From J027 sp034437655 (GTDB lineage: Bacteria > Chloroflexota > Anaerolineae > Aggregatilineales > J027): DNA of 64,000 nt. Both the position numbers and the translations under genes were made by a program. Positions 56,459 to 64,000 of the stretch are shown in pieces (the stretch's first letter is position 1; each line of letters begins with the position of its first letter). The notes beneath the pieces were generated by a model. The model made no database searches. It worked only from the letters and a program-made list of their open reading frames with translations, and was not told the origin of the DNA. The DNA lies in the NCBI GenBank assembly GCA_034437655.1, contig DAOTTU010000063.1:62001-126000 (forward strand). The letters are read 5' to 3'.

Positions 56459-56498
56459 CGGAGAAACGGATCTCATTTCTCGATATAGCGTCAACAAT

Positions 56499-56530
56499 AA
56501 AAAGCGCCGTGACTTTTACACGACGCTTTT
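56499..56530. terminator. Bidirectional terminator between the TPT-tail gene and the F0 genes
   Basis: AAAAGCG (56499-56505) pairs with CGCTTTT, with an inner CGTG...CACG, followed by T-rich sequence on both strands. It lies in a convergent gap. Confidence 0.8.
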
Positions 56531-56571
56531 GTTGTTTGTAGGTGCGTTGCTTTAAGCAGTGACGGTACGTG

Positions 56572-57273
56572 CTAGCGCATCCGTGAACCGAGTGCGTTCA
56601 GGCTTGTGCGGACGCTACCATCAACAACTTTGTCACCAGAGCGTAATACAAGCCCACCCAGCAGCGCAGGATCGACTTTGTATTCGATGTTGTCTGCGCC
56701 GGTCTGCTTCTTGATTTCGTTCTTTTCGTTGTCGGTCAGGGGCAGGGCACTGACAACTTCAATGTTCGCGCCAAGGTTCTTAACGTTGTCTGGCGCTTCT
56801 GAGAAGAAGTTGTTGACGATTTCCTGCTGCTTAGCCTGATCCATGCTTTCACCGATGAGACGGTTCGCCGCTGCCATCGCCAGTGAGGCAACCTGACCGC
56901 GCATGTCGGCCAGCATCTGGTTGCGTTCGTTTTCGGCACGTTCACGCGCTTCAGCACGAATTTGTTCTGCTTCAGTGTCGGCTTCGTTTGCAATTTCGCG
57001 CTTGGACTCTTCAGCACGTTCGCGGGCTTCAGCCAGAATCTGGGTGGCTTCACTGCGCGCTTCTTGCAAAATTTGCTCAGCATCGGCTTCTGCGTTTTCA
57101 CGTGCTTCCGCTGCGATGCGGGCATCTTCCAGACCCTTTTCAATGCGTTCACGGCGATTTTCCAGGCTTGTGACCAGGCCATCCCACACGAAAGAGCGCA
57201 GGATCAGGTACATCACCGTAATGTTGATGATCTGGGCAATGAAGAAGCCTAAATTAATACCAAGGGCTTCCAT
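56572..57273 (-). CDS. ATP synthase b subunit fused to the C-terminal half of delta
   Basis: A 233-aa protein. Residues 1-165 are a typical F0 b subunit: an N-terminal transmembrane helix (NLGFFIAQIINITVMYLILR), then a long charged coiled coil (QILAEARERAEESKREIANE). Residues about 166-233 look like the C-terminal part of the delta subunit (VVSALPLTDNEKNEIKKQTG, DPALLGGLVLRSGDKVVDGS then VRTSLNALG). The N-terminal helical domain of delta, which binds the alpha subunit, is not present. Mycobacteria have a b-delta fusion but with full delta. It follows atpE with 42 nt between, and there is no atpA, atpG, atpD or atpC after it in this window. Confidence 0.88.
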   Translation of the reverse strand: MEALGINLGFFIAQIINITVMYLILRSFVWDGLVTSLENRRERIEKGLEDARIAAEARENAEADAEQILQEARSEATQILAEARERAEESKREIANEADTEAEQIRAEARERAENERNQMLADMRGQVASLAMAAANRLIGESMDQAKQQEIVNNFFSEAPDNVKNLGANIEVVSALPLTDNEKNEIKKQTGADNIEYKVDPALLGGLVLRSGDKVVDGSVRTSLNALGSRMR

Positions 57274-57315
57274 GGGGTGCTTCCTCCTTGATTATCTCAG
57301 GTTGCAAATACAATC

Positions 57316-57555
57316 CTAGAGTACGAACAGAATAATCAAGGCGACCACGAGCGCGTAAATAGCAACCGCTTCCGCAAACGCAATACCCAGAATCATGTTC
57401 GTCTGGATGTCGCCAGCCGCATCGGGGTTCCGACCGATTGCTTGCAGCGCACCCTGTACCAGCATACCGATACCGATACCCGGGCCAAGTGCCCCGATCA
57501 TCGCAAGACCAGCGCCGACAGCTTTCAGACCAGTGGACAGTGCTTCGTTTTCCAT
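57316..57555 (-). CDS. atpE: ATP synthase F0 subunit c
   Basis: A 79-aa proteolipid with two helices (GLKAVGAGLAMIGALGPGIG and MILGIAFAEAVAIYALVVAL) joined by a polar loop QAIGRNPDAAG. The ion-binding Glu lies in the second helix (AFAEAVAIY). Helix 1 lacks the Gln residue of sodium-coupled c subunits, so proton coupling is likely. It lies between atpB and the b-delta fusion gene, the standard order. Confidence 0.95.
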   Translation of the reverse strand: MENEALSTGLKAVGAGLAMIGALGPGIGIGMLVQGALQAIGRNPDAAGDIQTNMILGIAFAEAVAIYALVVALIILFVL

Positions 57556-57610
57556 TGTTGCTCCTCGTTAGGTGTGTGCTTAGAATGAGTGAAAAATTTG
57601 CAAATTGAGA

Positions 57611-58891
57611 TTAGTGATGCGATTCCGTAGCAAGTTTGATGAGTGCTAGCGGGAGGATGAAGAACACGTACGCCTGAATGAGACCGACGAACAGTTCCAG
57701 GCCAACCACGGCGACCGGGACAATACTTGCTGCCAGGAAGGTGAATACAATCAAGAGAATACCGCCAGCGAACAGCGCCCCAAAGAGACGGAAGGTAAAG
57801 CTGACGACTTTTGCAACTTCAGAGAGAATTTCCAGAATACCGACGATGAAGTCCATCAAACCCATCGGGCGTTTGGTGACATCACCCACGGCGGGCAAGT
57901 TCACAAACTTGGAGAAGTAACCGAGGCCAAGTTGTTGCACCCCAAAGAACTGCACCCAGAACATCGCGAAAATAGCCATGCCCAGCGTAAAGTTCAGGTC
58001 GGTAGAAGCACCACGGAAGAACGGCGCGACGACCATATTGTCAACAAGGTTGTTGACTTCGTCCTCGTCTTCACCCGCGGCTTCATAAGCAATTAAGACT
58101 TCTTCAGTCACGCCGTAGCTTTCTTCAGGAGCGGTCAGGTCAATCTCACCGTCGCTACCGAGGAATGAGTCTTCGTATTCTTCGGCGTGGAAATACTTGT
58201 AATTGCAGGCTTCGTAGCCTTCATGCGTGGCGGTTGTACCACTGTTGAAGATTTCGTTATTTTCAAGGATAGCGATCAGCGGGGTATCGATCTGGCCCTG
58301 ACCATCCTCGTCAAAGATACTCGGCACGCCGTGAATACGGTAGCCGCTCATCGTGACGATTTCTTCATCTTCAGCGCAGTGCAAAGCACCAACGCTTTCA
58401 TACCCGGGTATGAGCTTGGTTAAGTTGGCGATCAGTACGATCAAGAACATTGATGCGACAATCGGGAAGACCTGGCTAGCCAGCTTTGACCCGGCAATCG
58501 ACTTTGTTTGGTTGTACAGATAGCTGAAGACCGCTTCAAACCCGTTGTGGAAACCGCGCGGAATTTCATTTTCTTCAATTCTGCTGCGCATATGAAATGC
58601 AATGGCAACGATGATAATGTCAACAATGATCAACGCTGTCATGGTGTTAATAATGTTGCCGCCAACAATCGGCCAGACCCAAACGTCTTTCTGGATCGGT
58701 TCACCGAAAACCGTTAGCACTGGCACCGCCGGGGCAATACCTGTTTGCAGCATCAACCACACCGGCGCAAGACATGCAAGCCCCACAAACGCGATGAAGG
58801 CCAGCAGATAGACACAACCACGTCCCGCTGCTGGGGTTACACCACCACCAGAACTGTGATGGTCATGTTCATGACTTTCGTCGTGGCTCAT
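57611..58891 (-). CDS. atpB: ATP synthase F0 subunit a with a large acidic insertion
   Basis: A 427-aa subunit a; typical bacterial AtpB is 230-330 aa. The N-terminus is His-rich (SHDESHEHDHHSSGGG) before the first helix. Core features are present: LIANLTKLIPGYE, then FFRGASTDLNFTLGMAIFAM and the essential Arg in SFTFRLFGALFAG, ending FILPLALIKLATESHH. Between TKLIPG (about 157) and FFRGASTD (about 290) lies a segment of about 120 residues rich in Glu, Asp and Tyr (EEYEDSFLGSDGEIDLTAPE), with two Cys. It should face the outer side of the membrane. ATG 58891 with AAAGGAGAG upstream fixes the start; an ORF opening at 59050 is only an upstream extension into the atpI-like gene. Confidence 0.9.
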   Translation of the reverse strand: MSHDESHEHDHHSSGGGVTPAAGRGCVYLLAFIAFVGLACLAPVWLMLQTGIAPAVPVLTVFGEPIQKDVWVWPIVGGNIINTMTALIIVDIIIVAIAFHMRSRIEENEIPRGFHNGFEAVFSYLYNQTKSIAGSKLASQVFPIVASMFLIVLIANLTKLIPGYESVGALHCAEDEEIVTMSGYRIHGVPSIFDEDGQGQIDTPLIAILENNEIFNSGTTATHEGYEACNYKYFHAEEYEDSFLGSDGEIDLTAPEESYGVTEEVLIAYEAAGEDEDEVNNLVDNMVVAPFFRGASTDLNFTLGMAIFAMFWVQFFGVQQLGLGYFSKFVNLPAVGDVTKRPMGLMDFIVGILEILSEVAKVVSFTFRLFGALFAGGILLIVFTFLAASIVPVAVVGLELFVGLIQAYVFFILPLALIKLATESHH

Positions 58892-58950
58892 GCCAACTCT
58901 CCTTTCATAAAGTGATGCAAAACTAAATCCTCCTACCTGTAGAAAAAGAG

Positions 58951-59205
58951 TTAATCGGTGCCATATTGGCGCTTCTCGATCGTTTTGGCAGATCGATAGG
59001 CGGTCCATAACATGAGCCCAAGGCCCACCGGCACGCTGATTACGATGCAAATAATGGTAAAGATGTTGTTCGTGCTGAATAAATTATCTAAAAACAGTCC
59101 TAGTAAAATAGCAGCAGCCGCTGCGATGATCGGTAAGCATCCAGAGAAACCCGCGATGGCTGCCAGCCCAAGGTTGGTCAGGTAGTCCCGGCGTTGCGAC
59201 GCCAT
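58951..59205 (-). CDS. AtpI/AtpZ-like small membrane protein
   Basis: An 84-aa protein with two helices (AAIAGFSGCLPIIAAAAAIL and FTIICIVISVPVGLGLMLWT) and a short basic tail. Size, topology and position before atpB match the AtpI/AtpZ/'AtpR'-type leader genes of F0 operons, which assist c-ring assembly or metal supply. Sequence in this group is poorly conserved, so context supports the call. It lies 59 nt upstream of atpB. Confidence 0.8.
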   Translation of the reverse strand: MASQRRDYLTNLGLAAIAGFSGCLPIIAAAAAILLGLFLDNLFSTNNIFTIICIVISVPVGLGLMLWTAYRSAKTIEKRQYGTD

Positions 59206-59411
59206 TTTGAACCCCCGTTTGTGTCAACCGTCACAAACATACCGTGAAGGTTCTCACTTGTCAAAAATTCGTTTGCCACGACGAACCACATTCTAACTGT
59301 TCCAGAGTTTGGGCATGCACCACAAAAAAGTGCAGCAGCAAGTTTGCCACTACACTTCATTTATATCAAGGTTGAGGTAGGTACTCAGTTAACCTTATGC
59401 TTGCAAAGCAG

Positions 59412-61493
59412 CTATTGTTCTTCTGCTGCGGCCTTATGCTGAGCGATAATGTCCTGTGCGAGATGCGAGGGTAGTTTTTCATAACTACTGAAGGACATTG
59501 TAAAGACACCGCGCCCACCTGTCATTGAACGCAGATCGTTACTGTAGCGCTGAATTTCAGCAAGCGGCACCGTGGCCTTCACCAGGCTACGGCCAGCAAT
59601 GGTATCCATGCCCATGACACGACCACGGCGGCTGGTCAAGTCGCTGATGACATCGCCCATTGATTCTTCAGGAATGGTCACTTCGACGACCATAATCGGT
59701 TCTAGCAGGGCGGGGCCAGCTTCGGCAAAGGCTTCTTTGAAGGCCCCGCGCCCGGCGATCTGAAAAGCAATGTCTTTAGAGTCAACGGGGTGTTCTTTCC
59801 CATCGTAAATAACAGCTTTAACACCAACGACCGGGTACCCGGCAATCACGCCGCCTTCAAGCACTTGCCGCACCCCTTTTTCGGTAGACTGGACGAAGGG
59901 CTGCGAGACGGCACCACCAAAAATTTCACTCTCAAATGAAAAGTCTTCAGAGGGGTCTACAGGTTCCACGCGCAGGGATACCTCGCCAAACTGACCGGCC
60001 CCGCCAGACTGTTTCTTGTGGCGATAGGTGGCCGACGCTGCTTGGGTAATGGTTTCCTGGTAGGGCACTTTCGGCACGGCAATGGTCAACCCCGCGCCCA
60101 GACGCTCTGCACGTTTGATGGCAATATCAATCTGAGTATTGCCCATACCTTCTAGCACCGTTTCTTTGGTGGCGGGGTCTGTTCGCCAGCTTAGCGACAT
60201 ATCCGCATCACACAACAGTGATAACACCTGGCCAATCTTTGCACTATCGGCCTGGGTCTTGGGCTGCACAGCCACAGCATAAACAGGTTGTGCGAACTCG
60301 GGCTGGACCACGAAGCACCCAAAATCCTTGGAACTCAGCGTATCGCCTGTGCGCGTATTCTTGAGCTTGGCGACCGCCCCAATATCCCCGGCATGAAGCT
60401 GGTCTACCTGGAATTGTTGCTTGCCACGCACAACGAGTAATTGCGTCAGGCGTTCTTCTGTTTCGGTGTTGGGGTTCCAGACGGTATCGTTGGCTTTCAC
60501 GGTACCAGAGAAGATGCGGAAGTAGGAAACGGTGCCGAATTTGTCGGTGTAGCTCTTGAAGACATAGGCCACCAGCGGACCGTCGTCGCTTTGCGGTGGG
60601 GTGACGAATTCGATTTCGCCCGGTTCTTCAAGGCTTTCGACTGTCCCGACGCGGCGACCTGTGGCCGGCTGTACATATTGAATCATCGCTTCAAGCACGG
60701 TCATCACGCCGATACCACCGCTACTGGTTGCGAAGATAGGCACCGTCAGCAAGTCCGCATTACGGGCAGCTTTGCGCATGCCGTCGCGGATTTCGTCGGC
60801 GCTTAATGCACCAGTTTCGAAATATTTTTCAATATAGTCATCGTCGGCTTCAGCAGCCGCTTCGACAATTTCGAGGTGGACTTCTTCAACGCGGTCAGCC
60901 AGTTCAGCGGGTGGGTCTTCACGCTTGCCGTCGGTGCCAAAATAGGCCTTCCTGGTAACCGCGCCGATGACGCCTTCAAATGCATCCTGTTCACCGATAG
61001 GCGCAGTCACCGGGACAAATTTATGGCCCTCGAAGCGTTCACGCAATTGTTCCAGCGCGGCATAATAATCGGCGTTTTCGCGGTCAACACGGTTGATCGC
61101 GACGAGTACAGGTTGGTTGAAGTCTTGCGCATAGCGAAAAGCGAGTTCGGTGCCAACTTCAGGACCACTCACGGCATCTACAATCACCAGTACGGCATCA
61201 CATACACGGACGGCCTGATGCACTTCGCCCTGAAAATCGGTATAGCCCGGGGTGTCAACGACGTTGACTTTGTAACCATTCCATTCAAAGGGAATCACTG
61301 CATTCGAAATGCTGAGCTGGCGTTCGCGCTCGTCGTCGTCGAAGTCAGAGACGGTCGTCCCTTCGTTGACATCACCCTTGCGTTGTGTGACACCGGCCAG
61401 GTGGAGCATGGTTTCGATGAGGGTTGTTTTCCCTGCTCCCTGGTGGCCGGCTACTGCTACATTCCTAATTTTGTCGGATGGATATTCTTTCAT
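59412..61493 (-). CDS. Elongation factor G-like translational GTPase (EF-G2 type)
   Basis: A 693-aa GTPase of EF-G build. G1 reads GHQGAGKT, G3 DTPGY, and the G4 motif is NRVD in place of the usual NKMD. The switch I region (VNEGTTVSDFDDDERERQLS) carries the 'SDF-DDDE-ER' pattern seen in the second EF-G lineage (EF-G-like, e.g. FusA2) rather than the 'TDYMPEE' of main EF-G. Domains II-V follow (VAYVFKSYTDKFGTVSYFRI, SGGAGQFGEVSLRVEP, RGRVMGMDTIAGRSLVKATV). It is therefore a paralogue; a role in translation under stress or in ribosome recycling is inference. Own upstream region of 220 bp to the neighbouring gene. Confidence 0.92.
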   Translation of the reverse strand: MKEYPSDKIRNVAVAGHQGAGKTTLIETMLHLAGVTQRKGDVNEGTTVSDFDDDERERQLSISNAVIPFEWNGYKVNVVDTPGYTDFQGEVHQAVRVCDAVLVIVDAVSGPEVGTELAFRYAQDFNQPVLVAINRVDRENADYYAALEQLRERFEGHKFVPVTAPIGEQDAFEGVIGAVTRKAYFGTDGKREDPPAELADRVEEVHLEIVEAAAEADDDYIEKYFETGALSADEIRDGMRKAARNADLLTVPIFATSSGGIGVMTVLEAMIQYVQPATGRRVGTVESLEEPGEIEFVTPPQSDDGPLVAYVFKSYTDKFGTVSYFRIFSGTVKANDTVWNPNTETEERLTQLLVVRGKQQFQVDQLHAGDIGAVAKLKNTRTGDTLSSKDFGCFVVQPEFAQPVYAVAVQPKTQADSAKIGQVLSLLCDADMSLSWRTDPATKETVLEGMGNTQIDIAIKRAERLGAGLTIAVPKVPYQETITQAASATYRHKKQSGGAGQFGEVSLRVEPVDPSEDFSFESEIFGGAVSQPFVQSTEKGVRQVLEGGVIAGYPVVGVKAVIYDGKEHPVDSKDIAFQIAGRGAFKEAFAEAGPALLEPIMVVEVTIPEESMGDVISDLTSRRGRVMGMDTIAGRSLVKATVPLAEIQRYSNDLRSMTGGRGVFTMSFSSYEKLPSHLAQDIIAQHKAAAEEQ

Positions 61494-61713
61494 GAGACAT
61501 TACCTTTGGATTGCTACGAAATATTGAGATGTCTGACGAACCAGAAAAAGAATGCAAAGTGCATCAAAGACGCAGCGAACATAAAGTTTCTGTAAATGAG
61601 ATTTTACTTAATAGCGGTGGGGAGGTCAAAACGAAGTTGTGTTGAAGTGAAAATTTACAGCAAAAAGCATGGCACACCTCATGCGGAATGAGCGGCGAAC
61701 CATGCCAATTGGT

Positions 61714-62436
61714 TCAGGTTGCTTTTTGCCCCCAATGCACCGCCACTGTGCCCAGCATCATGCGCTTAAAGCTGACGCCGGCAAAGCCAGCACCTTCAAA
61801 CAGTGCCGCCAAATCTTCGGCAGTCTTGAAATTAAGCGTGCTGCCAGAAAGGTAGTTGTATGCACCCGCCTCACCTGTAATCATCCAGCCGAGCGCAGGC
61901 ACAGCCGTCTTAAAATATAGTGTCAGGAACGGTTTTAGAACGGGGTTGCGGGGTGGGGTGGTGTCTAATGTAACGACGCGGCCGCCGGGTTTGACGACAC
62001 GGTATTGCTCGCGCAGGGCAACGTCTACATCCGGCACGTTGCGCAGTAGAAATCCGCTGACGATGGCATCGAAGGTGTTGTCAGTAAAGGGGAGTTGCAT
62101 AGCATCGGCCCCCAGCCACTCGACCGCCATACCGGGGGGGCGTTGCTGGCCGACCTGCATCATGGGGAGCGCAAAGTCGGCCGCAACAATGGTCGCCTGT
62201 GGATATTGTTTGCGGATTTCGAAGGCAATGTCACCCGTGCCGCTGGCGAGGTCAAGCACGTGGCTCTGTGGGGCGAGGTGTGCTTGTTCAACGAGGAACT
62301 TGCGCCAACCGATGTCCTGGCCAAAGGTCATGACGCGGTTCATGCGGTCATAGCGGCGGGCGATGCGACCAAACATCGCCTGCACATGAGATTTGTCGTC
62401 AGTTGGGGGCAAAGTCGGCTCCGTTATGCAATCCAC
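61714..62436 (-). CDS. ubiE: Demethylmenaquinone/ubiquinone methyltransferase
   Basis: A 240-aa SAM-dependent methyltransferase. It has the opening IARRYDRMNRVMTFGQDIGW, motif I VLDLASGTGDIAFEI, the VEWLGADAMQLPFTDNTFDA segment and FLLRNVPDVDVALREQYRVV, then PGGRVVTLDTTPPRNP and the YNYLSGSTLNFKTAEDLAAL closing region, the pattern of the UbiE/MenG family. It probably makes menaquinone, the expected quinone here; in the absence of other ubiquinone genes menG may be the better name. Start GTG at 62436 overlaps the GH57 gene by 13 nt. No terminator seen just downstream. Confidence 0.93.
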   Translation of the reverse strand: MDCITEPTLPPTDDKSHVQAMFGRIARRYDRMNRVMTFGQDIGWRKFLVEQAHLAPQSHVLDLASGTGDIAFEIRKQYPQATIVAADFALPMMQVGQQRPPGMAVEWLGADAMQLPFTDNTFDAIVSGFLLRNVPDVDVALREQYRVVKPGGRVVTLDTTPPRNPVLKPFLTLYFKTAVPALGWMITGEAGAYNYLSGSTLNFKTAEDLAALFEGAGFAGVSFKRMMLGTVAVHWGQKAT

Positions 62437-64000
62437 CAGCGATAATCAATATCGGGGAAAATACGATCTAATTCCCAGTAATCGCCAGCCAGATCACCGT
62501 CCGGAGTGCCATTTTCAATGCTTTCAAGCAACTTGCGGAAGCGTTCGAGGTGCTGGCTATAGCGCTGGATGGCATAGTTGCGTGCTTGCCCGGTCGTGAC
62601 AAGGAAGGGCCAGTCTGAGCTTTCTGCCAGCAGCAATTCACGGGCCGCCTGATTTAACACGCCCCGTATATCGTCGTCGTCGTAGCGGTCGTTATATTCA
62701 GCAGCAAGGTTGCTGAGGCGTTTGCTGGCATCGTGCAAGGAAGGCCACATCCACTTGACCTCGCGGTTGTTCCATGTGAAGTGGGTACCGCCTGCACCCC
62801 AACTGCCTTCGGGGAGATGTAGCACTTCTTGCGGCGGATGTTCTTCGATATATTGCGAAGCAGTAACAAGATCAACGGATGAGCTGGCTGACAGTCCACG
62901 CAAAACCTGCTTGAGCCAATCGACCCCTTCGAACCACCAGTGCCCGAACAGCTCGGTGTCGTAATTACTCGCGATGAGCCCGTACTCAAGCCCATTACCA
63001 TGACGCGCATTCAGAATGCGTTCGACCAGCGCAACAAAATCACTGGCATGCGACCGCACCTTTGATTGTGCCCATTCGGGGTGGTAAAGGTCTTTGTCGC
63101 CAAGATCAATCCGTGCCCCGGTCACGCGCCAATATTGCAAGCCACTGATGCCGTCCTTGCGATGAAACTCGCGATAGTCGAAGTCGCCCGGGTAGCCTAA
63201 ATCTGCGGACCAGACGCGCTGCCCGGTTTCGTTGTTGCGCCCAATGACCGACACGCCACTATGCTGGTCGGCTTCTGGCCCGGCGGTGGTATCACTCACA
63301 TAATAGGGGGTGAAGGTTGTTGTGTCGTGGTCAGGTTTGGGGGCGTTGGCCATGGGCACCAGATAGCGGCGCTTGATGTCACCATAAGGGCCGATTGCTT
63401 CACCCGCCGCCACACCCACCGGGGCACCGCCTTCGACAAGGTGCGTCTCACTGAAAAATAGTTTAATGCCCTGTTCCGCGAGAAAATATTCAATGCCCGG
63501 ACGAATTTTACCGTCTTCTGTGTAGTATGCCGGGCGGTAGGCGCATTCTGGCAGCCAGATAGCTTTTGGACGTCGCCCGAACATCCGCTCATAGCTTTGA
63601 ATACCCGCTTTCAACTGGGCTCGGATGGCCTGGTCGCTTCCTAATAGTGGCAAATAGCCATGCGTAGCTGCACAGGTGATAATTTCAATATAACCATCGT
63701 CTTGTAGTGTCTTGAACGCACCGACAATATCGCGGTTAAAACGGTTGTGGAAGGTGTCACGGATGGTTTCGTAGTAGCCTACATAGAAATGGGCTAGCTG
63801 TTCAAGGTGGTCATGCCCAACCCACCACGGTTTTTCGGGCTTGGGAGTGTTTTGAACCTGCTCTGTTTTTTCGGCCACGCGAGCGCGGTCAACCGGGGGT
63901 AGGTTACTTTCTTCAGCTTCGGTACGTTCGACAGGTTTAGATGCGCCTTTTTTCAATGTTTGTGCGTCGGAGGTGTCAGCGTCGTCAACTTCATCTTCAG
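62424..64000 (-). CDS. GH57 1,4-alpha-glucan branching enzyme-like protein (N-terminus outside window)
   Basis: About 525 codons of a GH57 enzyme; the frame stays open to the right edge. Visible parts are the ITCAATHGYLPLL segment, the catalytic nucleophile Glu in AIWLPECAYRPAY, the catalytic Asp in NYDTELFGHWWFEG, and a helical C-terminal domain (ELLLAESSDWPFLVTTGQAR). These match the GH57 branching-enzyme/DUF1957 group that makes alpha-1,6 branches in glycogen. The start lies beyond the edge: the normal N-terminal HxHxPY region is missing. Around 63700-64000 the chain contains an unusual Glu/Asp/Lys/Pro linker (KPVERTEAEESNLPPVDRAR) before HLEQLAHFYVGYYE. It overlaps the ubiE-like start by 13 nt. 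Confidence 0.85.
   Translation of the reverse strand, partial: EDEVDDADTSDAQTLKKGASKPVERTEAEESNLPPVDRARVAEKTEQVQNTPKPEKPWWVGHDHLEQLAHFYVGYYETIRDTFHNRFNRDIVGAFKTLQDDGYIEIITCAATHGYLPLLGSDQAIRAQLKAGIQSYERMFGRRPKAIWLPECAYRPAYYTEDGKIRPGIEYFLAEQGIKLFFSETHLVEGGAPVGVAAGEAIGPYGDIKRRYLVPMANAPKPDHDTTTFTPYYVSDTTAGPEADQHSGVSVIGRNNETGQRVWSADLGYPGDFDYREFHRKDGISGLQYWRVTGARIDLGDKDLYHPEWAQSKVRSHASDFVALVERILNARHGNGLEYGLIASNYDTELFGHWWFEGVDWLKQVLRGLSASSSVDLVTASQYIEEHPPQEVLHLPEGSWGAGGTHFTWNNREVKWMWPSLHDASKRLSNLAAEYNDRYDDDDIRGVLNQAARELLLAESSDWPFLVTTGQARNYAIQRYSQHLERFRKLLESIENGTPDGDLAGDYWELDRIFPDIDYRWWIA

Noticed and set aside
61529..61645. 38-codon plus-strand ORF between the EF-G-like gene and ubiE
   Set aside because: Starts with ATG and is hydrophilic, but has no Shine-Dalgarno and nothing to support expression.

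Overview
This 64 kb window looks like a chromosomal segment of a Chloroflexota bacterium, most like an Anaerolineae-type lineage. The grounds are gene content and style: a sortase-bearing giant SdrD-B adhesin, a Thr-Pro-rich (TPT) secreted tail, acidic multiheme cytochromes, a class III PHA synthase, NifJ next to a dihydroorotate-dehydrogenase-like protein, and a split ATP synthase operon. The assignment is inference; there is no rRNA in the window. I see no phage, transposase, CRISPR array or tRNA. Base composition looks even, at roughly half GC by eye.

Layout. 1-6.4 kb: molybdenum/tungsten cofactor genes (moaA at the left edge, a MoeA-PBP fusion, moeA, a MoaD/ThiS carrier, a Mop molbindin) and a 52-aa ORF that looks like an aldehyde:ferredoxin oxidoreductase (AOR) with its centre removed. 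6.7-14.8 kb: three multiheme c-type cytochromes (10, 9 and 9 CXXCH motifs) around an aldo/keto reductase, an M29 aminopeptidase and an odd inverted-repeat intergenic region. 15.1-22.5 kb: a four-subunit 2-oxoacid:ferredoxin oxidoreductase operon converging on nifJ plus a DHOD-like gene. 22.8-24.0 kb: a patatin-like phospholipase. 24.1-29.8 kb: a cytochrome c maturation (System I) operon, ccmE-F-H-G-(I-like)-C-(D-like), without ccmAB. 30.3-34.6 kb: an acetyltransferase-like gene, reverse transsulfuration (CBS and a cystathionine lyase/synthase), DUF3291 and DUF2225. 34.6-37.3 kb: PHA synthase PhaC/PhaE plus a short PhaE-like protein. 37.4-38.3 kb: an alpha/beta hydrolase.

38.4-51.4 kb is a single 4345-codon reading frame, the standout object. 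It has a signal peptide, a CSLREX/beta-helix region, about 19 SdrD-B-like repeats, a membrane/sorting-like segment in mid protein, an LPETG motif, two transmembrane helices, and then a sortase catalytic domain in the same polypeptide. 51.6-56.5 kb: a lipoprotein, a solitary rpmJ (L36), a CAP-like secreted protein and a membrane protein with a TPT tail. 56.6-59.2 kb: the F0 part of ATP synthase only, with a b-delta fusion and an a subunit carrying a large acidic insertion. 59.4-64 kb: an EF-G paralogue, a UbiE/MenG methyltransferase and a 5'-truncated GH57 enzyme.

How it fits together. The multiheme cytochromes need the Ccm machinery encoded about 10 kb away. The ferredoxin-linked oxidoreductases, quinone methyltransferase, cytochromes and F0 genes describe a respiratory cell with ferredoxin-based carbon metabolism. 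PhaCE and GH57 indicate carbon storage as PHA and alpha-glucan. The giant adhesin and the other secreted proteins point to an elaborate cell surface. Domain calls rest on reading motifs by eye; no database search was run.
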